Assembly: GCA_030765065.1 (NCBI GenBank)
Contig: CM060985.1
Coordinates: forward strand, 1,612,001 to 1,676,000
Reading direction: 5' to 3'
From: Deroplatys truncata
Taxonomy: Eukaryota; Arthropoda; Insecta; Mantodea; Mantidae
DNA: 64,000 nucleotides
Shown here: positions 50,623 to 59,556 of the stretch, in pieces
Position numbering within the stretch: the stretch's first letter is position 1
Layout: each line of letters opens with the position of its first letter
Program-made: the position numbers and the translations under genes
The notes under the pieces: generated by a model
The model's input: the letters and a program-made list of their open reading frames with translations, nothing else
The model's database searches: none
What the model was told of the DNA's origin: nothing

Positions 50623-51240
50623 ATGAAACCACTGAACACAAAAAACACCTTGCTTCAAGATCCTACGGCACGATCCACACTTCCCCGCCAGATCACATGC
50701 TGTTTCACTCATAATCGCAGCACTTCTTAAACCACTAGCAACACAGCAAACACTTCACTTCTTAACTCACTAGTAATACGACAAACACTTACGTCACTTC
50801 TTAAACCACTAGTAATGCACCAAAACCATTATTTAACCTTTTATACCACTTGCAAAACACTAAATAATTTCCTATTTAAGTATAATCACAAGCAACTAAG
50901 TGTCTAAGTCAGAAAAACACAAGAATAGTTTATGTGAACACAAATAAATCAATTCAATATGGCAGACGTATCTAGCTGATATTAGCGTATGGTTTTAGTT
51001 GATCTTTACACTAAAATAAATAATACAAAAAATATACTTATAGTAAAGCAGATGCCCTATATACTCGACTTCACTCCCAAAAGCTTTAACTACTCGAGAG
51101 ATGAGAGTTTTTGGAAAATATAAGCAAAATACGGGAGCTCACAAATCTAGAGCCTACATTTAAAAGCCACCTAGCGGCAATTAACTTTAAAATTGAAGTT
51201 CCACATTACGACAGGTGGCTTCAAGTGACAATTTAGTTTA
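50623..51240. other. Probable LINE 5' leader with short repeats
   Basis: This lies upstream of the 81-bp array on the minus strand. It contains three imperfect units of 35-39 bp starting CACTTCTTAA at 50721, 50756 and 50795. An inverted pair, AAGCCACCT at 51164-51172 and AGGTGGCTT at 51213-51221, lies near the far end. No ORF is present. It may be the 5' untranslated/promoter region of the LINE, but no target duplication was found to fix the boundary. Confidence 0.4.
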
Positions 51241-51789
51241 TTTTGAGTTACCTCCCCACATAGTCTTTATGAAATTGTTTCACAATGATATAGAAGATTT
51301 TTATACTGAATTGTATTTAGAAACTTAATTTCATAAAATACCCATGATGCTCCTAATGAGTATAAAAATCGGTATTTTATTCCATTAACCTCATACCAAT
51401 AATCTTCCAAATTCTGTAATTATCGTTTAGTGGTGGAACAATTAACAAAATGGTTAAGTAATTTTACCTTCTTTTTTAATCTTGCAGTAGAACTGCGCTA
51501 ATCCATGATTAACAAAAAATAATAAAAAGCTTATTTGTAGTGTAAAGAAAGGATTTTATTATAGAACGACAAACTTGTTATTGAAACTACAGAATGAAAC
51601 ACTTACTGTACAATAATGTTTTGCTGAACTTTGCTTTGTGCCTGTACATATTTAGTACTTCACTAATAAACAACATTTTCACATTTACTTAGGTACTGTA
51701 CTGGTGACTATCACATGTTTATGAAACAGTCATTTTTCATTTAACTTGCAAAATTCGTAATAAGGAGAGAACATCACTTCATTTAGCGT
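51241..51789. other. Unassigned AT-rich spacer
   Basis: No ORF or repeat is recognised. The DNA is AT-rich throughout, with stops in all frames. Confidence 0.4.
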
Positions 51790-52375
51790 GACAGTGCATG
51801 CCGTTCTATGTAGCATAATGCCAATTCAAGTGCATCTGCAGCATCAGGAAGTCTCCTCCACTATCTCTGTCTTCATTGCGTTGATTCTGGACCATAGAGA
51901 CAATGTCTTAATGAGCACCCCAGGATTTCTTGAATAAGTTGAACGATATTATTTGATGCTGGAATGGTTGGGGTTTCTTCAACCACGAGACCTGGCCACA
52001 GTTTCTTCTACGATTTTTGTATTAACTGCCCCAAGCCTCAGCCAGTAGATGGTTATTTTTTTCAAGATGGAACAGACCTCTCCTTGAATTAGAAGCAACA
52101 CACCTTCATGGTCCATTGGTTACATTCTTTAATGTCTCCATTGACAAGCAAAAGTAAAGCTTGAGCTGTTGAATGTTTTAAGAAACCAGTCATCCAAGCA
52201 ACAGGAAGACAGCTCGTGGCTTGCTACACGTGTTGTTTATTCACTTTAAAACCTTTCTTTTGAAGCAAGACTTTTAGTAGGGAGTGCTTTGAAAATCATC
52301 AGCATTATAAACTAGCTCTGCAAACTCACTTAATGCTTCTGCAGTGGCTCATAATTTTTCTCCACTTAATCATTA
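51790..52375 (-). mobile_element. Tigger/pogo DDE transposase relic
   Basis: On the minus strand, in changing frames, the following blocks occur in the order of a DDE_1 (Tigger/Jerky) transposase: EALSEFAELVYNADD (52340-52295; the N-A-D-E box with its first catalytic Asp kept), FKALPTKSLASKERF, LPVAWMTGFLKH (matching L-P-V...A-W-M-T), ALLLLVNG (where L-L-L-D-N-A carries the second Asp, here Val), MDHEGVL near 52116-52096 (Q-P-M-D-x-G-V), LAEAWGS, KKLWPGLVVEE (W-x-K-L-w-P) and finally DAADALELALCYIER near 51850-51800. Deletions and at least four frame changes inactivate it. No terminal inverted repeats were found. Confidence 0.75.
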
Positions 52376-53259
52376 ATTGCTGTATCCCATGTCTATTTTT
52401 CCAACAGTCTAATTAACCATTGCTGGCAATAAATGTTGAATCACCATTTAAAAGTTTGTTCACTGGCAATGCCACTATTAAGAACGCATTTGCATATCTT
52501 TTATTTAATTTACAATTAATTCTTTCAATTTATGCATATAAAGTATTATTTATTTTTATTATCAGCAAAATTAAAACTTATAATTAATATGTTCAAATTA
52601 CATGGATCTTATTGATTCTGTTCATTGAATGCTTTAATGATGTATACATTTATTTAAACAATTTTTTTCAGAAAGATCCAGCCATGGAAATATTCCAATA
52701 TGTAAAGAGTAGTTTCATTGGTTAAAACCACATAACGAATAAGCCTATCAGTAGATATGGTGGGAAATGTTTGCAGGAAGTGCATACTTTGGTATTATTT
52801 ATTTATCACTCTGCATCTTGTATATTTTGTGTGGAAACCATCCACAAATTCAGAGCACTGCAGTGACCTCAACTGTCAGTTACTGCTGTAAAGACTAAAG
52901 TGAAACATTTGTGTTGTGTTCTTATTATTATTATTATTATTATTAGTCCACTGAAATGCTTACCAAAAAATGCATGCTTGAACAAAGAATTTTTATGTAT
53001 AATACATAAAAACAAAATCACTTACAGAATTTCAGGAGACATTTCCAAATAGAGATACTGGTCAATAAGTTTAGGACAACAGAAAAGAGGAAAATATTGG
53101 TGCAACATTTGAATGCTCTCCAAGACATCAATTGAAACTGCACAAAGTGACTATTGCTGATGAATTACAACCTCCTGACGACAACGAATGTCTCAGTACA
53201 GACCATTAGTATTATGTGCTGCTCCCTGAGAATTGAGATCTTATGTGTGTACTACATAC
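52376..53259. other. Spacer, possibly ABCA intron, with (TTA)n microsatellite
   Basis: Downstream of the ABCA exons on their strand. Apart from a TTATTATT run at about 52921-52946 I see no repeat. The next ABCA exon would have to start by completing a TGG codon, and no matching W-x-S-W-F-like exon was found here, so the following intron is longer than this interval or the gene is truncated. Confidence 0.4.
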
Positions 53260-53413
53260 CAGAATACTGAATCACGCAGACCCATGATCTTCATGCCTTC
53301 CTTTATCTTGCTCTCCTTCTCTCCAACTATCAGGATGAGTAGGTAAGTGATGAACTGTGAGAGAGCCATCACCAGGTACAAGGGAATCACCATGCGGAAC
53401 ATCAGCAACCAGA
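53260..53413 (-). CDS. ABCA-type ABC transporter, transmembrane exon (partial gene)
   Basis: This is a 154-bp exon. The acceptor is CTAACACTTGCAG ending at 53414 and the donor is GTATGT starting at 53259. Joined to the exon at 53498-53576, the split codon gives Ile and the frame continues WLLMFRMVIPLYLVMALSQF, then ITYLLILIVGEKESKIKEGM and KIMGLRDSVFW. The segment V-G-E-K-E-x-K-I-K-E-G-M-K-x-M-G-L is diagnostic of ABCA lipid-exporter-like transporters. It is the end of a transmembrane helix and the cytoplasmic loop of the first membrane domain. There are no stops and the splice sites are good, so the exon looks functional. The rest of the protein, including the ATP-binding domains, is not in the window in recognisable form. 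Confidence 0.88.
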
Positions 53414-53497
53414 CTGCAAGTGTTAGTACATAACAGTAATACATACTCATAACTTAACATTCATTCTATCTGTGTGTAATAGCAACTACCTACTTAC

Positions 53498-53576
53498 TTC
53501 CAGCAATGTATGCGCCTTTGGGGAAAAGCTCCAACATTATATGGGGCACTTCGATATCTTCTTGACCAGAGTCCAG
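53498..53576 (-). CDS. ABCA-type ABC transporter, preceding exon (partial gene)
   Basis: This 79-bp exon lies 84 bp upstream of the previous one on the minus strand. The acceptor is TGCATGTTACAG at 53577-53588 and the donor is GTAAGT at 53497. It encodes LDSGQEDIEVPHIMLELFPK and GAYIAG plus one base of the next codon. The F-P-x-x-x-Y-I pattern just before a transmembrane helix fits the end of the large extracellular loop of ABCA proteins. The phase matches the next exon exactly, which supports both calls. Earlier exons are not visible in the 10 kb upstream, which holds mobile and satellite DNA. Confidence 0.82.
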
Positions 53577-54991
53577 CTGTAACATGCAATTCACATCATT
53601 TACTTTTCTCTCTCTTTTAAGAAAAGGTTAGCATTGTGTCCCACCCATCATTTCAATACAAATATACATTATTTTTAGAAAAAGGTTCATGTATTTGTGT
53701 CTGATGTATTTTCTGTTAAGTCCTCTTCATTGTGAATGACTTTTGTATAACTGGTAAGCCATAAGACATACACAAAATCTTACTACACAAAAACTTTTCA
53801 TTTTGTGAAAGTACAGTTTATATCAAATAAAAGTTTTTGGCATTAACCATTCGAAAAATTTGTTATTGCTTTGAATTTTAAATAGCTATTAATACTTTTT
53901 TTCGAGCCATAAAATCAATCTGTGTGTGTGTGTGGGTGGGTGTGCGTGCGTGCGTGCGTGCGTGCGCATGTGCGCACGCGCGTGTGTGTCTCAAGCAAAG
54001 AGCACGGAATTTCAAAGCCTCACATAGTGACCTGCTTTTTAACATCTGACTCATTTTTAACCTAAGTATGCTCCTTACACTATAACAAATGTGTGAATGT
54101 GTAATGAAAAAGATTAGTAGACAGAAGCACTGTTTGTAGAAGAGTGAGCAGAGAAAGTCATGTGAATGCAATACTACATCAGATATTTCATGTATATTGT
54201 GATAAATGTTTTATTACACATTTCAATGTAACTATAAGGAGTAGTTGACTTAGCATTTCAAAAAAATCAATGAATCGAAAACTGAAACAAATGGCAATGA
54301 ATGTCTCAAAATTGCATACTTTAACAAGAGTACGTCTTTCAAGTTATCATAATAAATGTACATTTATGGCAGTGCTATTTTAATTCACATATAGTTACAG
54401 AGAACTAACAAATGGTAATGTGCGTCAGATACCGCAAGCCATTTTCTAAACATTTAACTATTGTTGTAGCCACAGTATAATGAAACCTCAAATGTTCATC
54501 ACAATGTTAACACAAATTAAATAGAAAAATGGGCTTTTGTAAGAACAGTTTGTAGAAGAGAGATAAAAAATAAACAAAAGTGGGTAGAAAAAGTCATGTG
54601 AGGAACGCATGAGATGTTTTATATGCTACTACTGTTTGTTTCATCATTCCTATCAAGCTAAATACGGTTTTAAACCATTGCTACAATCCTCTTATTTCAC
54701 CTGTGAAACTGGTAATACTAATTAACAGAAATTACATTACAGATTCATATCACATAATGTCTATACAATGGTTTACTTATCTGAAAAATATACTAGAGCA
54801 ATAACATTCCTTCATTTTCTCCACTCACAAAAATACTCTTTATTACATAGAAAACCAGACTGTTTATGGACCAATGAATTCACTGCACCATCTTCTCCCT
54901 TTTCCATGCACACTTAATTTTACCAGTGTGTTTATTGAGCAAGAAAACTAAAAACTAGTTAGCTTTCAGTTACCTTCTGTCACTACAGAAC
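53577..54991. other. Probable ABCA intron
   Basis: Upstream of the ABCA exon pair. Besides the GT/GC-rich alternating tract I see only AT-rich sequence without exons or repeats. The minus-strand ORF 54171-53878 runs through the GT tract (His/Thr/Ala repeats) and is not a gene. Confidence 0.5.
53920..53991. repeat. Alternating TG/CG microsatellite, Z-DNA-prone
   Basis: About 70 bp of almost strictly alternating purine and pyrimidine: (TG)n, then GGGTGGGTG, then a run of TGCG units, then GCGCACGCGCG and (TG)n. CG-rich alternating tracts of this kind are known to favour left-handed DNA. Confidence 0.85.
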
Positions 54992-54994
54992 TAA

Positions 54995-56817
54995 GGGTGG
55001 CGTGCACCAGCCTGGAGTAAGCTCTACTTTCGTAGTAAACTACTATTCAAGTCAACACTCGGCGACTTCCATGCAAGTCCATGCAAATACTTCCGAAGAA
55101 TTTTACTCCTTTCAGATACTCCCAGATTAAATTACCGTAGAAGTAAATGTCGGAGAGCACCATCGTGTAGTATGTTACTACGGAATTAAGTAGAGCACAA
55201 ATATAGGTTAGAATTTGCTCTTGCGACCTGGATGGAGTAACTAACCTGTCAATTGAACTAGAATACCGTATCGTATTTGGAGGAAGATATTTTTGACGCA
55301 TTCATGGATTATTTAGATAACATTGATGATCTCGACGGCAAAAAAAATAAAACAACGGAAAAGCGATAGTGCTATGCGAGAATCATATGATACTTATACA
55401 GAGAGAAAGTTCAATGAACATTTCGGTATTACGAAAGAATCTTATACACACCTTTGGAACCTGCTTGGAGAACATTTCAACAAAACTCAGACACAAATTC
55501 AGCTCTATAATCCAAATTGCAATTATTGTTATGCATCCTATAATTGTTTCGTACCGGAATATTTCAGAAGCTTGAGCCGGCATTACAATGAATTTAACGT
55601 AATGTGACAGTCTTACACTGTATCAAACGGAGATATTTAGAAATTGACTTAATGCGATGTAACTTAAAAGTTTGGCAATGTTAAACTTTTTCTTCCCATC
55701 AAGTTTGATTTCATATGGTAATTAGAACCAGTCGGTACTAGCTCGAAGTAATAAAAGAACTATGAATTAAGAGTCATTCCCATTACATTAAGTGCATGCC
55801 AATTATACCTTTAGTTTACCAGCATTTTCACGTCACGTTAAGTAAAGTTCATCGTAATCCCGATATTACAGGTTAAAATATAAATAAATGTTCACCACGC
55901 GTCTGCTGGCCGTGTATTTCACTGTGTTGTTAGAGCGCTTTTGAGGTTAAGAGCAAGGTACCTACACATATAAATATACACGAGTGTTAAGAAAATTAAA
56001 GGCAATACTTCTTCACTTTCACATATTTCCCACGCATTGTGTGTGGAATTGACTGCACGCATGTTACTATTTTGTACCCATCCGTGAATATGGTGAACTT
56101 TCCCGAAATCAGAATGGGTATTTCTCTATCAACACGCAAGTGATCTGCGATGCAAAATGAAGATTAGAAACATTGTTTCCTGAATTTTAAGCTGCTCTTC
56201 AGTATGTTTCCCATCGCTAGAATTATTAAACTCGTCCATCACCACTTTCCAGCATCTTTATAACACGTTTTGGCTTTTTTTAATTACTTGGGTCCTCATT
56301 GAAAACGTTAATAAAAGCAATTTCTCATGAATCGGGAACCTAAGCTTATATATATAACCCTAACCTAACCTCCCGTAAATCAGAAATGTAAAAAACTAAT
56401 AAACCTAAAATAAAAAGTAATTAAGAATGCACGTTACGAGTGTTGGCGGTATCTCACTGGCTTTGAAGACCAACGTAATGCAGGTTATAGCACGTTTTGT
56501 ACACTCATATTGTTTAAATGGATTTTCTTTATTTCTACCAACAAACATTTATCTCTTTTGCCGACGTTTCTCCCCTTTTCCTATCACACGTAACCTTATT
56601 CATGATTGCATTAAGTAAATTGCGCAAACAAAACAATACCTTCGAGAGTAATGAGCTCTTACTTCCATAGTCGTAACTAAAAGAGTAAATTGTAATTGAG
56701 CTCTCCAACGTTACTTTCGGGGTAAATAGCTCCCGTAGCAACCTACTTCCGTAGTGGGGACTTATTTAGTAAACGTTACTTCTGAAGCAATTTACTCAAA
56801 CATGGTGCACGCAAGCC
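54995..56817 (+). mobile_element. PIF/Harbinger transposon, 1,823 bp, decayed inside
   Basis: The ends are inverted repeats: GGGTGGCGTGCACCAGCCTG from 54995, and, read inward from 56817 on the minus strand, GGCTTGCGTGCACCATGTTT. Both continue to GAGTAA, giving 20 matches in 26. The element is flanked by TAA on both sides (54992-54994 and 56818-56820), the 3-bp target site expected for PIF/Harbinger. The interior carries the beginning of a HARBI1-like transposase (about 55304-55607), after which the catalytic part is not recognisable. At 1.8 kb it is shorter than typical autonomous copies. Motifs such as CTACGGAAGTA are repeated inside both ends. Confidence 0.85.
55304..55610 (+). pseudogene. 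HARBI1-like transposase N-terminal fragment
   Basis: An ATG at 55304 starts MDYLDNIDDLDGKK. After the A8 run at 55340-55347 the frame must shift to continue KQRKSDSAMRESYDTY, then ERKFNEHFGITKESYTHLWN (the F-R-x-S-x-x-x-F/Y-x-x-L start of PIF/Harbinger transposases). Later residues PEYFRSLSRHYNEF match the S-Y-R-S-L-S-x-x-F segment. A TGA at about 55605 ends it. The L-A-T-G segment in between and the DDE catalytic triad are lost. Translation of the intact frame is unlikely. Confidence 0.65.
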
Positions 56818-56820
56818 TAA

Positions 56821-57599
56821 ATGTGTTGTTTCCCAAGAAAGAGTTCATACAAACATTTCTATTAGTTCGCAAAGCACTTTAACAGTCATGCTAAAAGAAA
56901 AGAAGCATAAACAAACTGACGCTTTATAATTAGTATGCCCAATGCAAACAAAATACTTACAGTATTAAAGCACTTTTACATGGATGTTATAGCTATATAA
57001 CATGAAACTAATGACATCAAAGATTTGAAATAGTAAATCATGAATAAGGTGCTATATAACAGCACCACCTGTAAATGTTTGTGTCCGAAGAGTGTCACCT
57101 CCTCTACCACAACATAAGTGTTTGTTAACATCATCAGAGTTGCCAGTCTATTCCACTGATGTCTCGGAAGCAGTATCTCTGTAAACTCGTATCTGTGCCA
57201 CTTCTGCAGCTGTAACCATGTCACTGCACCCTTCATAAGCTGCTTCAATTGAAGAAGATATGGTGATGTGAGAAGCCTCACGTATGTGTGTCACTTTAAA
57301 GTTGTAGTTAGCCCCATGTTTTGGCGTCACTTTGAAGAAGGTTATGTTCTTCAAACTTATGAAGATGATGAAGTTTGAGTTTTAATTTAAACTGCTCACG
57401 TAATGGAGATATACTTTGAAGTTGGTAGATGCTTGGGATGCCAAACTTTGAAGTAGTAGAGATGATGCTTGTATTATGTAATGTTACGCAATGTTACACA
57501 ATATTGCGCAATGTAAGTTTTACATAGAAACTTGAAGAATTTTATTTAATTTGCTGCTTTGTGCATAGGTTTCAATTAATTAAGCTTATGTAATATTAT
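56821..57599. other. Unassigned stretch with a C/EBP-like palindrome and short repeats
   Basis: Two overlapping minus-strand ORFs occur (57354-57148, starting MKNITFFKVTPKHGANYNF; and 57281-56976). Neither matches a family I recognise, and there is no splice or initiation support. The word CTTTGAAG recurs near 57330, 57413 and 57451, and TTCAAACTT / AAGTTTGA form an inverted pair near 57350-57380. ATTGCGCAAT at 57503-57512 lies in a run of near-10-bp repeats (ATGTTACGCA, ATGTTACACA, ATATTGCGCA). Confidence 0.4.
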
Positions 57600-58171
57600 T
57601 TAAATCTTCCTCGGCTACTTCAGTCGAACTATAGAGACATAAGGTCTGTTCAGGTCGTGGTATGACAAAAAATTAAAGACGTCACAGAATTACTTTTAAA
57701 TTTCACTTCTTTTTATTTATTTACACTTGCACATATATAAAACACTGCACTTTATAAAGGAAAACTGTGGGAAACTTTACACATTCTTAATGTATTTACT
57801 ATAAAATCTTGCTCGTGACTTTTCCATCTGCACGCTATCACATCATGTCCGCAACTGACTGATTCCAACGGTAAAAACCCTAAAGCTTCAGTATTGCCAG
57901 TCTCTTATTGGCTAAATCTAGTCCAATAGAATTTAAGCATTCAAACTAAAACTTTTCTTTACTGTTGATTGGCTAATTCAAAACTGTAAGCGAAACTACG
58001 TCATTACCGATCTTTTCATAACCAGTACTTTTCAAAGTTTGAGACACATTATTGTCACAAAAATTACATTATTAGCTCATTGTTAACAACCTAAAACATA
58101 TTATTCTCACAGTTTTTGTACTATTACATAACATTAATAAATACGTTTACAATAAGAATAAGTATCTGCAA
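57600..58171. other. Unassigned, LTR- or promoter-like stretch
   Basis: No ORF is present. The sequence has ATTGGCTAA words at about 57907 and 57967 and a CCAATAG word near 57923 (CCAAT-box-like on either strand), a CACATATATAAAAC word near 57730 and AATAAA-type words on the minus strand. Such a mix occurs in LTRs, and a minus-strand retropepsin ORF lies 0.6 kb upstream on that strand. I found no TG...CA ends or second copy, so the idea stays open. Confidence 0.25.
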
Positions 58172-58406
58172 TGAATTTATTTAAAGGTGAGTCGGAATTG
58201 TTACACTAACATCACTTAAGTTTACTCACTTAACATGTTTCGGGAAACCGTTGTTCCCATCCTCAGAAGGTTAACTCGACTCAACCTTCGAGTTGAGGTC
58301 GAGTTAACCTTCTGAGGATGGGAACAACGGTTTCCCGAAACATGTTAAGTGAGTAAACTTAAGTGATGTTAGTGTAACAATTCTGACTCACCTTTAAATA
58401 AATTCA
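58172..58406. repeat. Near-perfect 109-bp-arm palindrome
   Basis: The left arm 58172-58280 and right arm 58298-58406 are reverse complements with one difference seen by eye (GTCGGAAT on the left; the complement on the right would give GTCAGAAT). The 17-bp spacer is TCAACCTTCGAGTTGAG and is itself partly self-complementary. Each arm contains CTGAGGATGGG, a small stem, and CCCGAAACATGTT, resembling the conserved 3'-terminal hairpin region of Penelope-like elements. An inverted duplication of a retroelement end, or a foldback element, are the two readings. Confidence 0.95.
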
Positions 58407-58609
58407 ATACACATCACTGTTTCTAGCTTCTTTTCATTACAATATCAACGTTATCTGCAATGACTTTACATACAATATAAATAATAATTATATACATATT
58501 GTTTTCAAGGTGGGCTGTAATTGAATTTAGTTATAATAAAAATAAAAATAAATTTATTCAGGCATTAAAATACTGCCTCAAATTGCCCCCTTTTAGAAAT
58601 ATTTAAAAT
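58407..58609. other. AT-rich spacer
   Basis: Short AT-rich stretch between the palindrome and the end of the retropepsin ORF, with a run of AATAAAAATAAA words. No feature is recognised. Confidence 0.4.
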
Positions 58610-59113
58610 TTACTCTTTTTTTTTGTTCTTTTCAATTTTCAAATATTTTCTAAGTCTCCTGAAAGAAAGAAACATAACTTCATCTTTAATAAATGGCACA
58701 TATATCTTCTTTTCTTCTTCATTTAATATAAGTCTGTCCATTTTAAAATCAACTATTGCAGAGAATTCTATTAAAACATCACACCCAATTATAACTCTGC
58801 GTATCAAGTTTGGAACAATTAAAAACATAGCCTCCAATGTACTATCTGCTATCTGTACAGGTATCAATGCTAGTGATTTGATGGTTTGTGTTATTGTACC
58901 TATAGCTACCCTACATATTAAGTTGCTGATTGGTGTAATCATGAGTTGTATTCCTTCATTTAGAAATTGTTCAAAAAATTTCTTCGAGCAGATAGAGCTT
59001 GATGATCCTGAATCTACTGCAACATTTACTTCCTTTCCTGCTATTATAGTTTGTATGTACGGTGAATCATATTTGTTTTCACAATTCCCTGTGTTTGTAC
59101 TTAAACGATAATC
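58610..59113 (-). pseudogene. Retropepsin (aspartic protease) of an LTR retrotransposon, probably Gypsy-like
   Basis: About 167 codons are open on the minus strand from a TGA just above 59113 to the stop at 58610; the first ATG is at 58942, well inside the domain. Near the start is PYIQTIIAGKEVNVAVDSGS, with the catalytic D-S-G (Asp codon at 59012-59014). In the second half IIGCDVLIEFSAIVDF matches the I-x-G-x-D-x-L...A-x-I-D-F strand typical of Gypsy-type proteases. No reverse transcriptase, integrase or gag was found nearby. The open frame without stops contrasts with the decayed LINEs. A truncated element is most likely; a retained host gene is a weaker possibility. Confidence 0.7.
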
Positions 59114-59556
59114 TCACACACACAAGGTAGGCCATGCATTGTGTTAATGTGATGTAATCGCTGAATTTTCCTGATTTAGCTTCGCTTCTATACAACAATT
59201 ACGCCTTCTTGCAACACAAGAACAGTTATACGTGATTTTAGAAGAACAGCTGTGTTGATTACGCAACTTTTGAAGACAGCGCCCGGGCCACAGGCGACTC
59301 GCTCTGCTGAAGTTGCTCTGAATTCGAGGTTATGTCTCAGGTAAATACAATGTTTTCTAACTCACTACTGTTAACCCATCTCAAAGTTATTCTGCAATAG
59401 CACAGAGCGGACCCACTAAGGAACAAGCACATGACAGTATATCCATCAAAGAATATATTTTTGCTACAGGTAAACTCACTGACCCAACAAACATCCACAC
59501 GCATATCTAACAATAGAATATGCATGTTCTTAGCAAGCAAAAAGATAGCTCAGGAG
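59114..59556. other. Unassigned, less AT-rich stretch before the 103-bp array
   Basis: It contains a GC-rich segment around 59278-59310 (GCGCCCGGGCC) that stands out from its surroundings. Small ORFs on both strands (59337-59540 minus, 59431-59646 plus) resemble no protein I know; the plus one runs into the first satellite unit. Confidence 0.4.

Larger units (their letters stand above)
45380..51240 (-). mobile_element. Long decayed CR1/Jockey-like LINE with SGNH segment, minus strand
   Basis: The minus strand carries, 5' to 3', these parts: a leader (about 51240-50623), a 17 x 81 bp expansion (50622-49243), an ORF1-like start with Cys-rich and coiled-coil character, an SGNH-esterase-like segment (49056-48541), an AP-type endonuclease (48535-47608), a reverse transcriptase (47174-46236) and the ORF2 C-terminal region (46031-45585). 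All parts are in the expected order for an insect LINE. Frameshifts, internal deletions and a changed catalytic residue make it inactive. Its 3' end converges on that of the plus-strand LINE 0.7 kb away. The exact 5' and 3' ends are not defined by target-site duplications that I could see. Confidence 0.8.

Noticed and set aside
44950-52375. One Tigger element split by the LINE
   Set aside because: The N-terminal fragment is on the plus strand and the DDE part on the minus strand, so they are not two halves of one insertion in simple order.
53878-54171. 97-codon minus-strand ORF
   Set aside because: It passes through the TG/CG microsatellite and has low-complexity content with no family resemblance.
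56535-56741. Second (Myb/MADF) ORF of the Harbinger element
   Set aside because: The minus-strand 68-codon ORF is basic near its end but shows no tryptophan spacing or other pattern that would support a Myb or MADF domain.
58172-58406. Complete hammerhead ribozyme in the palindrome
   Set aside because: The CTGAGGA and GAAA boxes are present, but I could not find a matching stem III strand and cleavage triplet in any of the three circular orders.
58623-59111. 162-codon plus-strand ORF
   Set aside because: It is the antisense of the retropepsin frame; the D-S-G and G-x-D motifs are on the minus strand.
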